Source: Musa acuminata AAA Group (Eukaryota; Streptophyta; Magnoliopsida; Zingiberales; Musaceae). From it: 64,000 nt of DNA. The notes below the pieces were generated by a model that saw only the letters and a program-made list of their open reading frames with translations, was not told the DNA's origin and did no database searches. A program made the translations under genes and the position numbers. The stretch spans positions 33,493,501 through 33,557,500 of the forward strand of contig NC_088340.1 in NCBI RefSeq assembly GCF_036884655.1. The letters run 5' to 3'. Shown here one piece after another: positions 21,545-31,899 of the stretch. Position 1 is the first letter of the stretch, and the number at the start of each line of letters is the position of its first letter.

Positions 21545-24526
21545 TTATTTATTCGGACACATGAGCATTCCTAACTCTCTTCTAATGAAATCAAATTGTT
21601 CTTCACTTAGAGGTTTTGTAAAAATGTCAGCTAGTTGATGTTTAGTATCAATGAATTCTATGGTTACGTCATGATTGGTGACATGATCTCGTATAAAGTG
21701 ATGTCTAATATCAATATGTTTTGTTCTTGAGTGTTGTATAGGATTTTTGGTTAAGCATATTGCACTTGTGTTATCACATTTAATTGGAATATTTTTGAGA
21801 TGAACTTTATAATCTTCTAAGGTATTTTTCATCCATACAACTTGTGCACAGCATGCACTTGCTGCAATATATTCAGCTTCGGTTGTTGATAGTGCAACTG
21901 AGTTTTGTTTCTTTGATGACCAGAAAACAAGGGCATGTCCTAAAAATTGACATGATCCTGATGTGCTTTTTCTATCTAATCTACACCCAGCAAAGTCAGC
22001 ATCAGCATAAGCAATTAACTCAAAATTTTCTGATTTTGGGTACCATAATCCTAGATTTGTGGTACCATTAAGATATCTAAATATTCTTTTAACTGCTTTG
22101 AGATGAGACATCTTAGGGTTTGATTGAAATCTAGCACAAAGTCCTACACTGAACATGATGTCTGGTCTGGTTGCAGTGAGGTAAAGTAAACTTCCTATCA
22201 TACCCCTATAAGTTTTTTGATCAAAGCTTTCTCCACTTTCATCAATTTCTAATTTAGTGGAGGTGCTAATAGGAGTGTTACTGGCCTTTGAGTTGTTCAT
22301 GTTAAACCTTTTTAATAAATTCATGGCATATTTAGTTTGACTAATAAAGATGCCATTGCTTAGTTGTTTGATTTGTAAACCTAAGAAGAATGTTAATTCT
22401 CCCATTAAGCTCATTTCGAATTCAAGACTCATAGTTTTACCAAACGATTCACAAAGAGATTCATTTGTAGAGCCAAAGATGATATCATCAACATAAATTT
22501 GAACAATGAGAAAATTATTTTCAAAATTCTTGATAAACAATGTAGTATCAACCTTGCCTTTTATGAAATTATTTTCAATGAGAAAAGAACTAAGTCTCTC
22601 ATACCAAGCCCTTGGGGCTTGTTTTAAACCATAGAGAGCTTTAATTAGTCTAAACACATGATTAGGGTAGCCATTATTTTCAAATCCGGGGGGTTGTTCA
22701 ACATAAACTTTTTCGAAAATGAAACCATTTAGAAAAGCGCTTTTAACATCCATTTGAAATAACTTAAAATTATTGCAACTGGCGTAGGCAAGGAGCATCC
22801 TTATGGCTTCCAATCGAGCCACAGGTGCGAAGGTTTCTTCGTAATCGATACCTTCTTCTTGGTTGAAACCTTTGGCCACTAATCTAGCCTTGTTTCTAAC
22901 CATGATACCATTTTCATCTTGCTTGTTTCTAAAGACCCATTTAGTACCAATAACTAAATGGTTATTTGGCCTAGGAACAAGCGTCCACACCTCATTTCTC
23001 TCAAATTGATTTAATTCATCTTGCATTGCGATAATCCATGAATCATCTTTCATGGCTTCATCAACACATTTGGGTTCAATTTGGGAGAGAAAGGCGGCGT
23101 TGGCACAAAAGTTTTTAAAAGAAGATCGTGTTTGAACCCCCTTTGATGTGTCTCCTAGGATTAGCTCCTTAGGATGAGCATCTATATACTTCCAATCCTT
23201 GGGTAAGGATGTTTCGGAAGTGGATGCATCCAAGTTGCTAGTTGGAGACGGGGTTTCGTTTAAATTCAAGGAATCAAAATCATCATCAAGATCATTTTTC
23301 TTAATTTCTGAAATCTCATTGAAAACAACATGGATGGATTCTTCAATAATTAAGGTTCTTTTATTGAAGATGCGAAAAGCTTTAGAAACCGAAGAATAAC
23401 CAAGAAAGATTCCTTCATCAGATTTAGCATCGAATTTTCCTAAGTTATCCTTTTCATTCAAGATAAAACACTTACACCCAAAGACTTTGAAATATGAGAC
23501 ATTGGGTTTTTTGTTATTCCATAACTCATAAGGAGTTTTGGTGAGTAAGGGTCTTACTAGGACTCTATTTAAAATATAGCATGCAGTGTTTACAGCTTTG
23601 GCCCAAAAATATTTGGGTAGGCTATGTTCATTCAACATTGTTCTTGCCATTTCTTGTAAATTTCGATTTTTTCTTTCTACTACCCCATTTTGTTGAGGAT
23701 TTCTTGGAGTAGAGAAATTATGGTTATATCCGTTGAGTTCACAGAATTCTTGGAAGTCATGGTTTTGAAATTCTCCACCATGATCACTTCTAATTGACGA
23801 AATCATAGATCCCTTTTCATTTTGAACAAGTTTACAAAACTTGGTAAAATATCTAAAGCATTCATTTTTCTGTTTTAAGAAGTAGGTCCATGTATATCTG
23901 CTATAGTCATCAATAATGACAAAGGCGTATTTGCTACCTCCTAGACTCGATGTAGAGATTGGTCCGAACAAGTCCATATGGATCAATTGTAAGGGCCTAG
24001 AGGTGCTTATTTGATTCTTAGCTTTGAAGCTACCCTTAATTTGCTTACCTAATTGGCAAGCATCACATACATTATCTTTGATGAACTTGATATGAGGAAT
24101 TCCTCTTACAAGTTCTCTAGATGATACTTGAGTGATTAGTTTCATGCTAGCATGACCTAATCTTCTATGCCATAGCCAAGCATCCTCATTCATAACGGCA
24201 AGGCACATTTCATCACATAAGTCATTGATGTCAATAGTGTATACGTTGTTTTGTTTTAATGCAATCATAGATATATTTTTGTGTGGTTTTTCAATGATGC
24301 AAGCATTAGATTCAAATCTTATAATATATCCTTTATCACATAATTGACTAATGCTCAAGAGGTTATGTTTTAAACCATCAACTAGTAAAACATCTTCAAT
24401 AGAGAGGTTGGATTTGTTACCTATGGTTCCTTTGCCAATGATTTTACCCTTGTTGTTGTCTCCGAAGGTGACATATCCTTCGTCTATGCTAGTGAGCTTA
24501 GAGAATTGAGATGGATCTCCGGTCAT
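21545..24526 (-). CDS. Copia A pol polyprotein (integrase, reverse transcriptase, RNase H)
   Basis: Open for 993 residues from the first Met. The frame is really continuous upstream to the gag stop, so the protease active site D-S-G (24539-24547) lies before this Met and the Met is not a true start. Residues 115-165 form the pre-integrase zinc-binding region, with WHRRLGH and CDACQLGK. The integrase core has Asp185 (HMDLF), Asp248 (RSDHGGE) and Glu284 (GVVERKN). Reverse transcriptase spans about 512-760, with the catalytic Y-V-D-D at 678-681. RNase H follows to about residue 950, with YADADFAG, STTEAEYIA and the final HIDIRHHFIRD. All catalytic residues expected in Ty1/copia elements are present. 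The product would act in cytoplasmic particles and the nucleus to copy and insert the element. Confidence 0.95.
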   Translation of the reverse strand: MTGDPSQFSKLTSIDEGYVTFGDNNKGKIIGKGTIGNKSNLSIEDVLLVDGLKHNLLSISQLCDKGYIIRFESNACIIEKPHKNISMIALKQNNVYTIDINDLCDEMCLAVMNEDAWLWHRRLGHASMKLITQVSSRELVRGIPHIKFIKDNVCDACQLGKQIKGSFKAKNQISTSRPLQLIHMDLFGPISTSSLGGSKYAFVIIDDYSRYTWTYFLKQKNECFRYFTKFCKLVQNEKGSMISSIRSDHGGEFQNHDFQEFCELNGYNHNFSTPRNPQQNGVVERKNRNLQEMARTMLNEHSLPKYFWAKAVNTACYILNRVLVRPLLTKTPYELWNNKKPNVSYFKVFGCKCFILNEKDNLGKFDAKSDEGIFLGYSSVSKAFRIFNKRTLIIEESIHVVFNEISEIKKNDLDDDFDSLNLNETPSPTSNLDASTSETSLPKDWKYIDAHPKELILGDTSKGVQTRSSFKNFCANAAFLSQIEPKCVDEAMKDDSWIIAMQDELNQFERNEVWTLVPRPNNHLVIGTKWVFRNKQDENGIMVRNKARLVAKGFNQEEGIDYEETFAPVARLEAIRMLLAYASCNNFKLFQMDVKSAFLNGFIFEKVYVEQPPGFENNGYPNHVFRLIKALYGLKQAPRAWYERLSSFLIENNFIKGKVDTTLFIKNFENNFLIVQIYVDDIIFGSTNESLCESFGKTMSLEFEMSLMGELTFFLGLQIKQLSNGIFISQTKYAMNLLKRFNMNNSKASNTPISTSTKLEIDESGESFDQKTYRGMIGSLLYLTATRPDIMFSVGLCARFQSNPKMSHLKAVKRIFRYLNGTTNLGLWYPKSENFELIAYADADFAGCRLDRKSTSGSCQFLGHALVFWSSKKQNSVALSTTEAEYIAASACCAQVVWMKNTLEDYKVHLKNIPIKCDNTSAICLTKNPIQHSRTKHIDIRHHFIRDHVTNHDVTIEFIDTKHQLADIFTKPLSEEQFDFIRRELGMLMCPNK

Positions 24527-24589
24527 ATGCCTTGAGCATCCACTATCAAGGTACCATTTCTTGCTCCTAGCTTGCGATTGTTTAGTTTT

Positions 24590-26173
24590 CTACAAGAAAG
24601 GATGATGTTTAGGTACCCATTTGCTTTTGGGTGCCTCATAAATAGATCTACATTTTCTATCATGTTGCATAGAGTTTATCATGGTTCCTTTAGGAACCCA
24701 AATTAATTTGTTTGGACTTATTTTCTTGAATGGACAACAATGTGTCTTGTGTCCAGATTTGCAACAAAAGTTGCACTTGGTTTGGTGTTGAACATGTAAG
24801 ATGGAGCCTTTTATGAAGGTGGTTGGATTTTGGTGAGGATTTCTCACAAATCCAATCCCGCTCCTTTTTGGAATGTGACTCTTATTTGCAAGGATCATGT
24901 TTAATGACTTGCTACCAACCTCGGATTTCTTCAAGGTGTCCTTGAGTAGCAGGTTTTCTTTTTGCATAGTTTCTAAATCATGACATTTGATACATGAATT
25001 TAAACTATCATGATGTTCGACTTTTAACTTATCAAACTCACAAGTAAGACTATCATGCATCTTTTTCAGCAATTTATATTTTCTACTTATACTCTTGCAT
25101 TCATCAAATAAGTCATTGAAAGCATTTAATAATTCATCGAAAGATAAATCAGCATCTATTGAATTTGTTACCTCGTCTTCGATGGCCATTAAGGCGTAAT
25201 GAGCAACTTGCTCGGTGTTGGACTCCTCTTCCTCAGATGCGCTCGAATCATCCCATGTTGCTTGGAGCGCCTTCTTCTTTGTTGTTCTTTTCTTGACTTG
25301 GGGACAATCACTTTTGTAGTGTCCCGGCTTTTTGCATTCATAGCAGATCACTTGGTCCTTTTTGGGTTCAAGTTTATTTTTTGCATCATTCTTAAACTTG
25401 TTTCTTTTAAAGAACTTTTTAAACTTTCTTGTTAGAAGTGCCAAGTCATCATCACAGTCCTCATCACTTGAGTTTTCTCTCAAGTGGCATTCTGACGTTT
25501 TGAGTGCCATATCCTTCCTGTTCTTTGGAAGGATGTCTTCTTGCTCTTCATGAGCTTTACAAGTCATTTCATAGGTCATTAGTGACCCGATTAGTTCTTC
25601 AAGAGGGAAATTTCGCAGATCTTTTGCCTCTTGAATAGCGGTGACTTTAGGATCCCAACTCTTAGGAAGGGATCTTAGTATCTTATTAACAAGCTCAAAA
25701 TCCGAAAAGCTCTTTCCGAGTCCTTTTAGACCGTTGACGACATCCGTGAAACGGGTAAACATGTCGCCAATGGTTTCACTCGGTTTCATCCGAAAGAGTT
25801 CGAAAGAGTGTAACAGCAAATTGATTTTTGACTCTTTTACTCTACTTGTGCCCTCATGGGTCACTTCGAGTGTGTGCCAAATATCAAATGCAGTTTCACA
25901 AGTTGAAACACGGTTAAACTCGTTTTTATCGAGTGCACAAAATAAGGCATTCATAGCCTTTGCATTTAGAGCGAAAGCCTTCTTCTCCAAATCATTCCAA
26001 TCGATCATTGGAAGAGAAGACTTTGAAAAACCATTCTCGACAAGATTCCATAATTCAAAATCCATAGAAATAAGAAAGATCCTCATTCGGGTTTTCCAGT
26101 AGGTGTAGTCCGTCCCATTAAACATGGGTGGACGTGTAATAGAATGGCCCTCTTGGTTTCCGGCGTAAGCCAT
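24590..26173 (-). CDS. Copia A gag protein
   Basis: 527 residues starting 38 bases after the primer-binding site. The N-terminal 200 residues are the plant Copia gag core (UBN2/retrotran_gag_2 type), with the WK-TRM start and LPKSWDPK motifs. A CCHC zinc knuckle, C-X2-C-X4-H-X4-C, lies at residues 277-290 (CYECKKPGHYKSDC). A coiled-coil-like stretch spans about 360-435. A second knuckle is at about 467-480 (CNFCCKSGHKTHCC). The frame ends in a single TAG at 24590-24592 and continues open in the same frame into protease. In active relatives gag and pol are usually one frame, so the TAG is either a recent null mutation or a readthrough point. Gag packages element RNA into particles. Confidence 0.93.
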   Translation of the reverse strand: MAYAGNQEGHSITRPPMFNGTDYTYWKTRMRIFLISMDFELWNLVENGFSKSSLPMIDWNDLEKKAFALNAKAMNALFCALDKNEFNRVSTCETAFDIWHTLEVTHEGTSRVKESKINLLLHSFELFRMKPSETIGDMFTRFTDVVNGLKGLGKSFSDFELVNKILRSLPKSWDPKVTAIQEAKDLRNFPLEELIGSLMTYEMTCKAHEEQEDILPKNRKDMALKTSECHLRENSSDEDCDDDLALLTRKFKKFFKRNKFKNDAKNKLEPKKDQVICYECKKPGHYKSDCPQVKKRTTKKKALQATWDDSSASEEEESNTEQVAHYALMAIEDEVTNSIDADLSFDELLNAFNDLFDECKSISRKYKLLKKMHDSLTCEFDKLKVEHHDSLNSCIKCHDLETMQKENLLLKDTLKKSEVGSKSLNMILANKSHIPKRSGIGFVRNPHQNPTTFIKGSILHVQHQTKCNFCCKSGHKTHCCPFKKISPNKLIWVPKGTMINSMQHDRKCRSIYEAPKSKWVPKHHPFL

Positions 26174-26210
26174 CTCTCTTGGGTTTTAATCCTTTTGAGA
26201 GTTAACCGCG

Positions 26211-26222
26211 CTCTGATACCAA
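26211..26222 (-). promoter_or_regulatory. primer-binding site of Copia A
   Basis: The minus strand reads ATTGGTATCAGAGC right after the 5' LTR, the initiator tRNA-Met type. Confidence 0.88.
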
Positions 26223-28488
26223 TTGTTAGGATCGAGAGCACTAAGAGGGGGGGGGGGGTGAATTAGTGCAGCGGAAATCTTACAGCGATTAAAAACCAAA
26301 AGCTGCGTTCGTTCAATAAAAAAAAACTATTATGATGCAAAAGCTAATTCTCAGTTTGTATCTAAGTGCAGTTTGCGTCTAAGCGCAGATTGCGTCTAAG
26401 CGCAGTTTGCGTCTAAACACAGTTTGCGTCTAAGCGCAGTTTGCGTCTAAACACAGTTTGCGTCTAAGCGCAGTTTTACGTCTAAGCGCAGTTTACGTCT
26501 AAACTCAGATTTACGTCTAAACGCAGTTTTACGTCTAAACTCAGATTTACGTCTAAACGCTGTTTTACGTCTAGACGCAGATTTACGTCTAAACTTTGAA
26601 ACTCGTTTGTATACTCGCAGAGAGCAGTATGCAGTTGAAATCAAGACGTAAACGTGAACTGAGAACTGATGATTGTGAGAAGAAAGCCGATTTACGTCTA
26701 AATGCAGTTTTACGTCTAAATGTTGAAACTCGTTCGTAAAATTGTAGAGGACAGTTTGCAGTTATCAATAGGATCAAAATGTAAGTGTAAACTGCAAAGA
26801 AACTCTTTCGTAAAAGCACCGAAGACAGTTCTGCAGAATCAAACGTAAACGTAAACTGTAATGTACGAAAATACGAATTTACGTCTGAATGCAGATTCGG
26901 AAGAACAGCACTTAGAACTTGTTCGTGAAAGCGCAGAGAGCAGTAGTAATGGAGGAGGTTTGCAGTAATGATAAAGTGCTCAAAAATAAACGCAAACCAG
27001 AGATTTAGAGTGGTTCGGTCAGCCTTGACCTACTCCACTTTTGGCTTCCTCCACCGACGAGGTTGCCGACGTCAACTAGGGGCCTTCCTTCAATGGGCGA
27101 AGGCCAAACTGCCCTTTTACAGTTTCTCTCCTTTTAACAGGCTCAGGAGACAACCTTTACAGACCTTTCTCTCCTCACTTTACAACTGAAAACTTGAAGA
27201 ACAGAAGGAGGAGACTTAAAGGCTTTACAACACTTTTGAGCTCTTAGAATCACAGAAAAGATCAAGATTTTGGTGTGGGTCTGTTTCTTTTCAGTGCTGA
27301 ATGGGTGGGGTATTTATAGGCCCCAACCCAATTCAAATTTCGAGCTCAAAATGATCAAATCCCGAAATTCCGGGATCAGGCGGTTGCACCTCTTGACTGG
27401 AGAGGTGGCACCGCCTGGCAGAGCTCGAAGTCTGAGCTCAGGCGGTTGCACCTCTCGACTGGAGAGGTGGCACCGCCTGGCAGAGCTCGAAGACTGAGCT
27501 CAGACGGTTGCACCTTCTCTGTCAGGGGTGGTTGCACCTTCCTGCCAGAGCTCTAAGACCGAGCTCAGGCGGTGCATCTCCTGACCAGAGAAGTTTCTCT
27601 TCTCTGCCAGAGGTGATCGCCCCTTTCTGCCAGAGGTGGTTGCACCTCTCTGCCAGAGGTGGTTGCACCTCTCTGCCAGAGCTCGAAGACTGAGCTTAGG
27701 CTGTGCATCTCCTGGCCAGAGAGGTCGTACTTCTCTTCCAGAGCTCGAAGACTGAGCTCGGTGATTTCATCACCAGGCAGAGCTCGAAACTTGAGCTCAG
27801 GCGGTGCTACCGCTTGACAGAGGAGGTTGCACCGCCCAGTCTCGCTTGGAGACTAAGCCCTGGGCGGTTGCACCGCCTGGCTGGAGCGGTTGCACCTCCC
27901 AGTCTCGCTGGGAGACTTAGCTTGGGCGGTGGCACCTCCCTGCCTGGGCGGTTGCACCTCCCACAGCTTCTTGGGTTCGAATGGGTTGAACCATTCGACC
28001 CAACTTGAGTTCTTCAGGGGCCCAATTGCCCCAGGATTAAGCTAATGGGATCACCTCCCATTTCTAACTTAATCACCGTGCTAACTACGATTAAATCTAA
28101 GACAATTTCTGCAGCTTTGCTTCGGTACGTCAATTGCTTTTTCCGGCGAGTTTCCGGCGAACTTCCGTCGATCATCCGATGAACCCTCGGTGATGCTTCT
28201 GCGGACTTCCGGCAAACTCCTGGACTTTGCGACGATCCACTTGGCGAGTTCCGACGAGCTTCGCTTGGCAAGCTTCTGGACTTCTCGGATCTGTTCCCGC
28301 AGAACCTCCGACGACCGTCCGTACTTCCGTCGAACTCTCGAACTCCCAACGTGATCATGAACTTGACTCCGGCGCAACTCCTGCTGCTTGTCTATCTTTC
28401 ATCGTAGTTAATCCTGCACACTTATCTCAACACATAGATTAGACAACAAATGACAATTGACTTCATCATCAAAATCCGAGATTCAACA
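26223..28488 (-). repeat. 5' LTR of Copia A
   Basis: 2,266 bp, nearly identical to 18422-20707. It has one fewer 23-bp unit near 27630-27680 and a longer G run near 26247-26258. Confidence 0.95.
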
Positions 28489-28493
28489 CTCTT

Positions 28494-28779
28494 GCGGCCC
28501 ATTGCCCAATCAGCCAGTTGACTCCATAACTCCGATATCCTTGGCGCAATACCCACTCTTCTTGGCCCGATGCCCGAATCCATTGCTCGAAGGCTTCTAT
28601 CGATACATCGACCGATCCACCAGCTAGACGTCCAATCTTTTGACATGTTCCTCCTCCATAACATGATTTTCCTGATTTAACTGTCTCATCCTGATCGAAG
28701 CATCCTATGTCACTCAAAATACATATTAAATCATAAACACATATCAAGTGGTTTCATCATCAAAATACGAGATTTAACA
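28494..28779 (-). repeat. solo LTR of family B, right part
   Basis: Continues the LTR interrupted at 18421. The sequence runs straight on when CTCTT is counted once, and matches 38339-38622. It ends ATTTAACA at 28779, followed by the TCCTC duplicate. Confidence 0.9.
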
Positions 28780-28784
28780 TCCTC

Positions 28785-29448
28785 TACGCCTGGTGATTGT
28801 GGCTTGTTTCTCTTTGTGGTGTATCTCGCCATCTCAGATGGCCCCAAACTAATGAAGATATATGATGGCCTTCCTCGGAGAATGCCAAGGAGTAGGCATC
28901 ACTCTGACCCGATCCCCTTTTTTTTATCCTTCTTCCGTCTTTCCAAGGGGACGGGCAGCAATTTTCTGTCTCGCGATGGTTTTAGGGCGAGTGGGGCGCT
29001 TTCTAATAATAACAAAGGGTGGAAAAGGCGTTACTTTTTTGTTAGCTATAGTCGGGGGTGGGGTTTTAGCCACTGATGGTTGGCTCGAGTGATAAAAAAT
29101 AGCTACCCTGGGTTGTCTAACGACGAGTATGAGCAGCTTGGGTGCTTGAAGGAGATTCTTTCTACCTCCCAGGTTGTTATGGGCATGACCGAGGAGTGGT
29201 TGGTCGAGGCAGGTCTTAGTCCAGCTCCCCGAGGTATGGCTCGGGCCAATCCCCTTTTCACTAGCTGCTTCACCATTATTTTGCGCTACTGACAACTGTT
29301 TAATTTCTTGAGCAGATATGGTTAATGCCCTCGCCAAGGAGAGCCAAATGGCTCCTGAAAGAAACAAGAAACTCATAGAAGAATACAAGGAGTCACGCGG
29401 GTTTTAGCTCAAGTTGCAGAGGTCGCGACAGGTCACCTACGAATATGG
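28785..29448 (+). pseudogene. PF04195-like transposon protein, C-terminal part
   Basis: Resumes the protein cut at 17089, with degraded frames. WCISPSQMAPN, then MAFLGECQGVGITLTRS, and a region ending GWGFSH lie between 28830 and 29075. LSNDEYEQLG and MTEEWLVEAGLSPAPR follow to about 29231. GT after CCCCGAG at 29232 and AG at about 29314 bound an apparent 80-bp intron, after which DMVNALAKESQ continues the protein to a stop near 29406. The frame has at least two shifts and several stops. It is cut at 29449 by LTR-like DNA. A spliced intron suggests a once-transcribed gene; the function is unknown. Confidence 0.6.
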
Positions 29449-30760
29449 TGTTAGGAATAAGTTGACACTAAGAGAGAGGGTGGGGGTGAATTAGTGCAGC
29501 GATAAAAACGGTTCTAAAAAACTTTCATACAATTAAAACCGATCTCGGAAAGATAGCTTGAAACTGAACGTGTACGGAAATATATTGAAAGCAGTAAGTA
29601 AAGTAGTTTGCAGTAAAGTAAATTGCTAAAAAATAGAAATGTAAACCAGAGAAGAACACGCCAATTTTATAGTGGTTCGGTCGTCGTGACCTACGTCCAC
29701 TCCACCGATTCCTCTTCGGTCGAGGCCACCGACATCCACTATCGGATGGGTCTTCCTTTAATAGGCAACTATCGATCTTCCTTCAATAGGCAAAGACCAA
29801 CCATCACCTTTTACAGCTCTTTCTCTTTTTACCAAGTTTAGGAGGTTGGTTCGTCCGATTCTTCGACGTATCATCCTAAACCTTCTACCGATAGTGTCAT
29901 GTTGTTTGCTTCCACGTGGCTGAAGTGAATGATTAAAAATGTTGATTATAAAGAGGTAATAAATGGTTGGCTCGAGTGATAAAAAATAGCTACCCTGGGT
30001 TGTCTAACGACGAGTATGAGCAGCTTGGGTGCTTGAAGGAGATTCTTTCTACCTCCCAGGTTGTTATGGGCATGACCGAGGAGTGGTTGGTCGAGGCAGG
30101 TCTTAGTCCAGCTCCCCGGGGTATGGCTCGGGCCAATCCCCTTTTCACTAGCTGCTTCACCATTATTTTGCGCTACTGACAACTGTTTAATTTCTTGAGC
30201 AGATATGGTTAATGCCCTCGCCAAGGAGAGCCAAATGGCTCCTGAAAGAAACAAGAAACTCATAGAAGAATACAAGGAGTCACGCGGGTTTTAGCTCAAG
30301 TTGTAGAGGTCGCGGCAGGTCACCTACGAATATGGTGTTAGGAATAAGTCGACACTAAGAGAGAGGGTGGAGGTGAATTAGTGCAGCGATAAAAACAACG
30401 TCGGTTCTAAAAAACTTTCATACAATTAAAACCGATCTCGGAAAGATAGCTTGAAACTGAACGTGTACGGAAATATATTGAAAGTAGTAAGTAAAGTAGT
30501 TTGCAGTAAAGTAAATTGCTAAAAAATAGAAATGTAAACCAGAGAAGAACACGCCAATTTTATAGTGGTTCGGTCGTCGTGACCTACGGCCACTCCACCG
30601 ACATCCACTATCGGATGGGTCTTCCTTCAATAGGCAACTATCGGTCTTCCGTCCGTCTTCGACGTATCATCCTAAACCTTTTACCGATAGTGTCATGGTG
30701 TTTGCTTCCACGTGGCTGAAGTGAATGATTAAAAATGTTGATTACAAAGACGTAATAAAT
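29077..30760 (+). repeat. tandem duplication of about 0.89 kb
   Basis: The block from TGGTTGGCTCGAGTG at 29077 to about 29962 repeats at about 29964-30760. It carries the end of the PF04195-like gene, an LTR-like fragment (29449-29893 and 30340-30680) and the DNA left of the tRNA. The second copy lacks roughly 95 bases within the LTR-like part. The junction is GTAATAAA joined to TGGTTGG. Confidence 0.88.
29449..29893 (-). repeat. LTR-like fragment ('E') of a Copia family
   Basis: Starts TGTTAGGAATAAGTTGACAC and shares with the A and B LTRs the phrases GTGAATTAGTGCAGCG and AGTGGTTCGGTCG. It is truncated before the GC-rich part. A duplicated, shortened copy is at 30340-30680. Confidence 0.7.
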
Positions 30761-30773
30761 AGGAAGTTAATTC

Positions 30774-30845
30774 TGTGGCTGCTGGGATTCGAGCCCAGGT
30801 CTCCACGGCCACAACGTGGAATTCTAACCACTAAACTACAGCCAC
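30774..30845 (-). tRNA. tRNA-His (GTG)
   Basis: 72 bases on the minus strand, including the discriminator A from 30774. The acceptor stem GTGGCTG pairs with CAGCCAC. The anticodon stem CCACG/CGTGG encloses TTGTGGC, giving anticodon GTG. The T stem CTGGG/CCCAG encloses CTCGAAT. It matches the plant nuclear tRNA-His consensus I know. A CAA triplet lies a few bases upstream (30847-30851 region), as is usual for plant tRNA genes, and a run of five T lies about 40 bases downstream. It charges histidine for translation. Confidence 0.88.
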
Positions 30846-31029
30846 GCTTTGTCTTATTTGGTATTTTTGCATTAAAATTTTCTATTTCTAATAACTACCA
30901 ATGTGTCACGAGTACCCAAAAATTAAGAATATATAAAACTTACATACTTTACGTAAACAACATATTGCGTCCAACCATTGACTAAATAGGATCAGTCAAC
31001 ATAACAAGAATGGCGCCATCAAAGCACAC

Positions 31030-31330
31030 GATAATGCATGTCCTACAGAGATACCCTAATGCGATCGTATGACTTTGAGTCTCCTGCTCACGAATACGTT
31101 AGATTGTGGCACACCCAAAGAAGCTACCCTATCCAACACCTCTCTTATGGACCTGTTGAGGGAGCTCAGGCACACACTTCTATCACCATCCTTCAAGAAC
31201 AAGACGAAGACGTTCCGCGATCATCCCCCCAAAGTCATCATGTCCGCTATGACAGCTCGAAGCCCCAACCGGCGGAACCCATCGCTCAGTTATTCCAATA
31301 AGACATTTATCATGCATTCAAGTATTTTTG
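31030..31330 (+). pseudogene. unidentified repeat-like coding fragment, copy 1
   Basis: A GC-richer island inside AT-rich DNA. One frame contains LLRELRHTLLSPSFKNK and keeps codon-like structure in the second copy at 39260-39565. It may be a piece of a retroelement gag-like gene, but I cannot name it. Confidence 0.35.
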
Positions 31331-31899
31331 ATGCAATATATTTTATATATTTTCATCAATTTATCATATTTTGATATTATTTTTCTTCTTTTGTCATCAA
31401 AACTTTGCATGAAGAAGATGAATGGAAGATAACGAGGGAATCCATTAAGAATCAAATTTATGAAATGATTTGAATCAAGTCAAAATAAGTTTCATTAAAT
31501 CATACTTCGATTAAAAAAAAAGAAAGAAAAGATTCATGAAAAGGATCAAAATATTCATATGAAACCAAATCCTCGTTCTTACAAGTGATCCTCTCGTACT
31601 TAAAAATTCATAAAAATTCTTTCACGAGAAGAGTAAGAAAGAATTCATAAAAAAAAACCATCATATAAAGGATAAAAGAAATTCCATGAATAAACCTTCG
31701 TAAATCTCGTTTCTTATTAAAAATTCATAAGAGTCAAATCCGTGAGAGACCATGCATTCCGAATGGACCAAACTTCACACTAATTTAAAAAAAATTGTCA
31801 AAGTGAAGGGACTAAGTGTATAAACACAATCATTAAGTTTGTAAGAAGTAAATTTGATACCAAGTAGATTGATATTTTGGATTTCATGAAAGTCTTATT
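31331..31899. other. AT-rich non-coding DNA
   Basis: Rich in AAATTCATAAA-like words. No coding frame or known element boundary is seen. It is repeated at about 39570-40126 as part of the 8.2-kb duplication. Confidence 0.5.

Larger units (their letters stand above)
18422..28488 (-). mobile_element. full-length SIRE/Maximus-like Copia element A
   Basis: 10,067 bp in minus orientation, flanked by CTCTT at 18417-18421 and 28489-28493. The LTRs are 18422-20707 (3') and 26223-28488 (5'). The primer-binding site is at 26211-26222 and the polypurine tract at 20708-20722. Gag (24590-26173) and pol (21545-24526) are open and in the same frame, separated by one TAG. The order protease-integrase-RT-RNase H is that of Copia. 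The long LTRs and the ~0.8 kb between pol and the 3' LTR suit SIRE/Maximus. By eye the two LTRs differ at about half a dozen positions plus a 23-bp repeat-unit indel and G-run length, so insertion is recent. It sits inside the solo LTR of family B. Confidence 0.96.
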
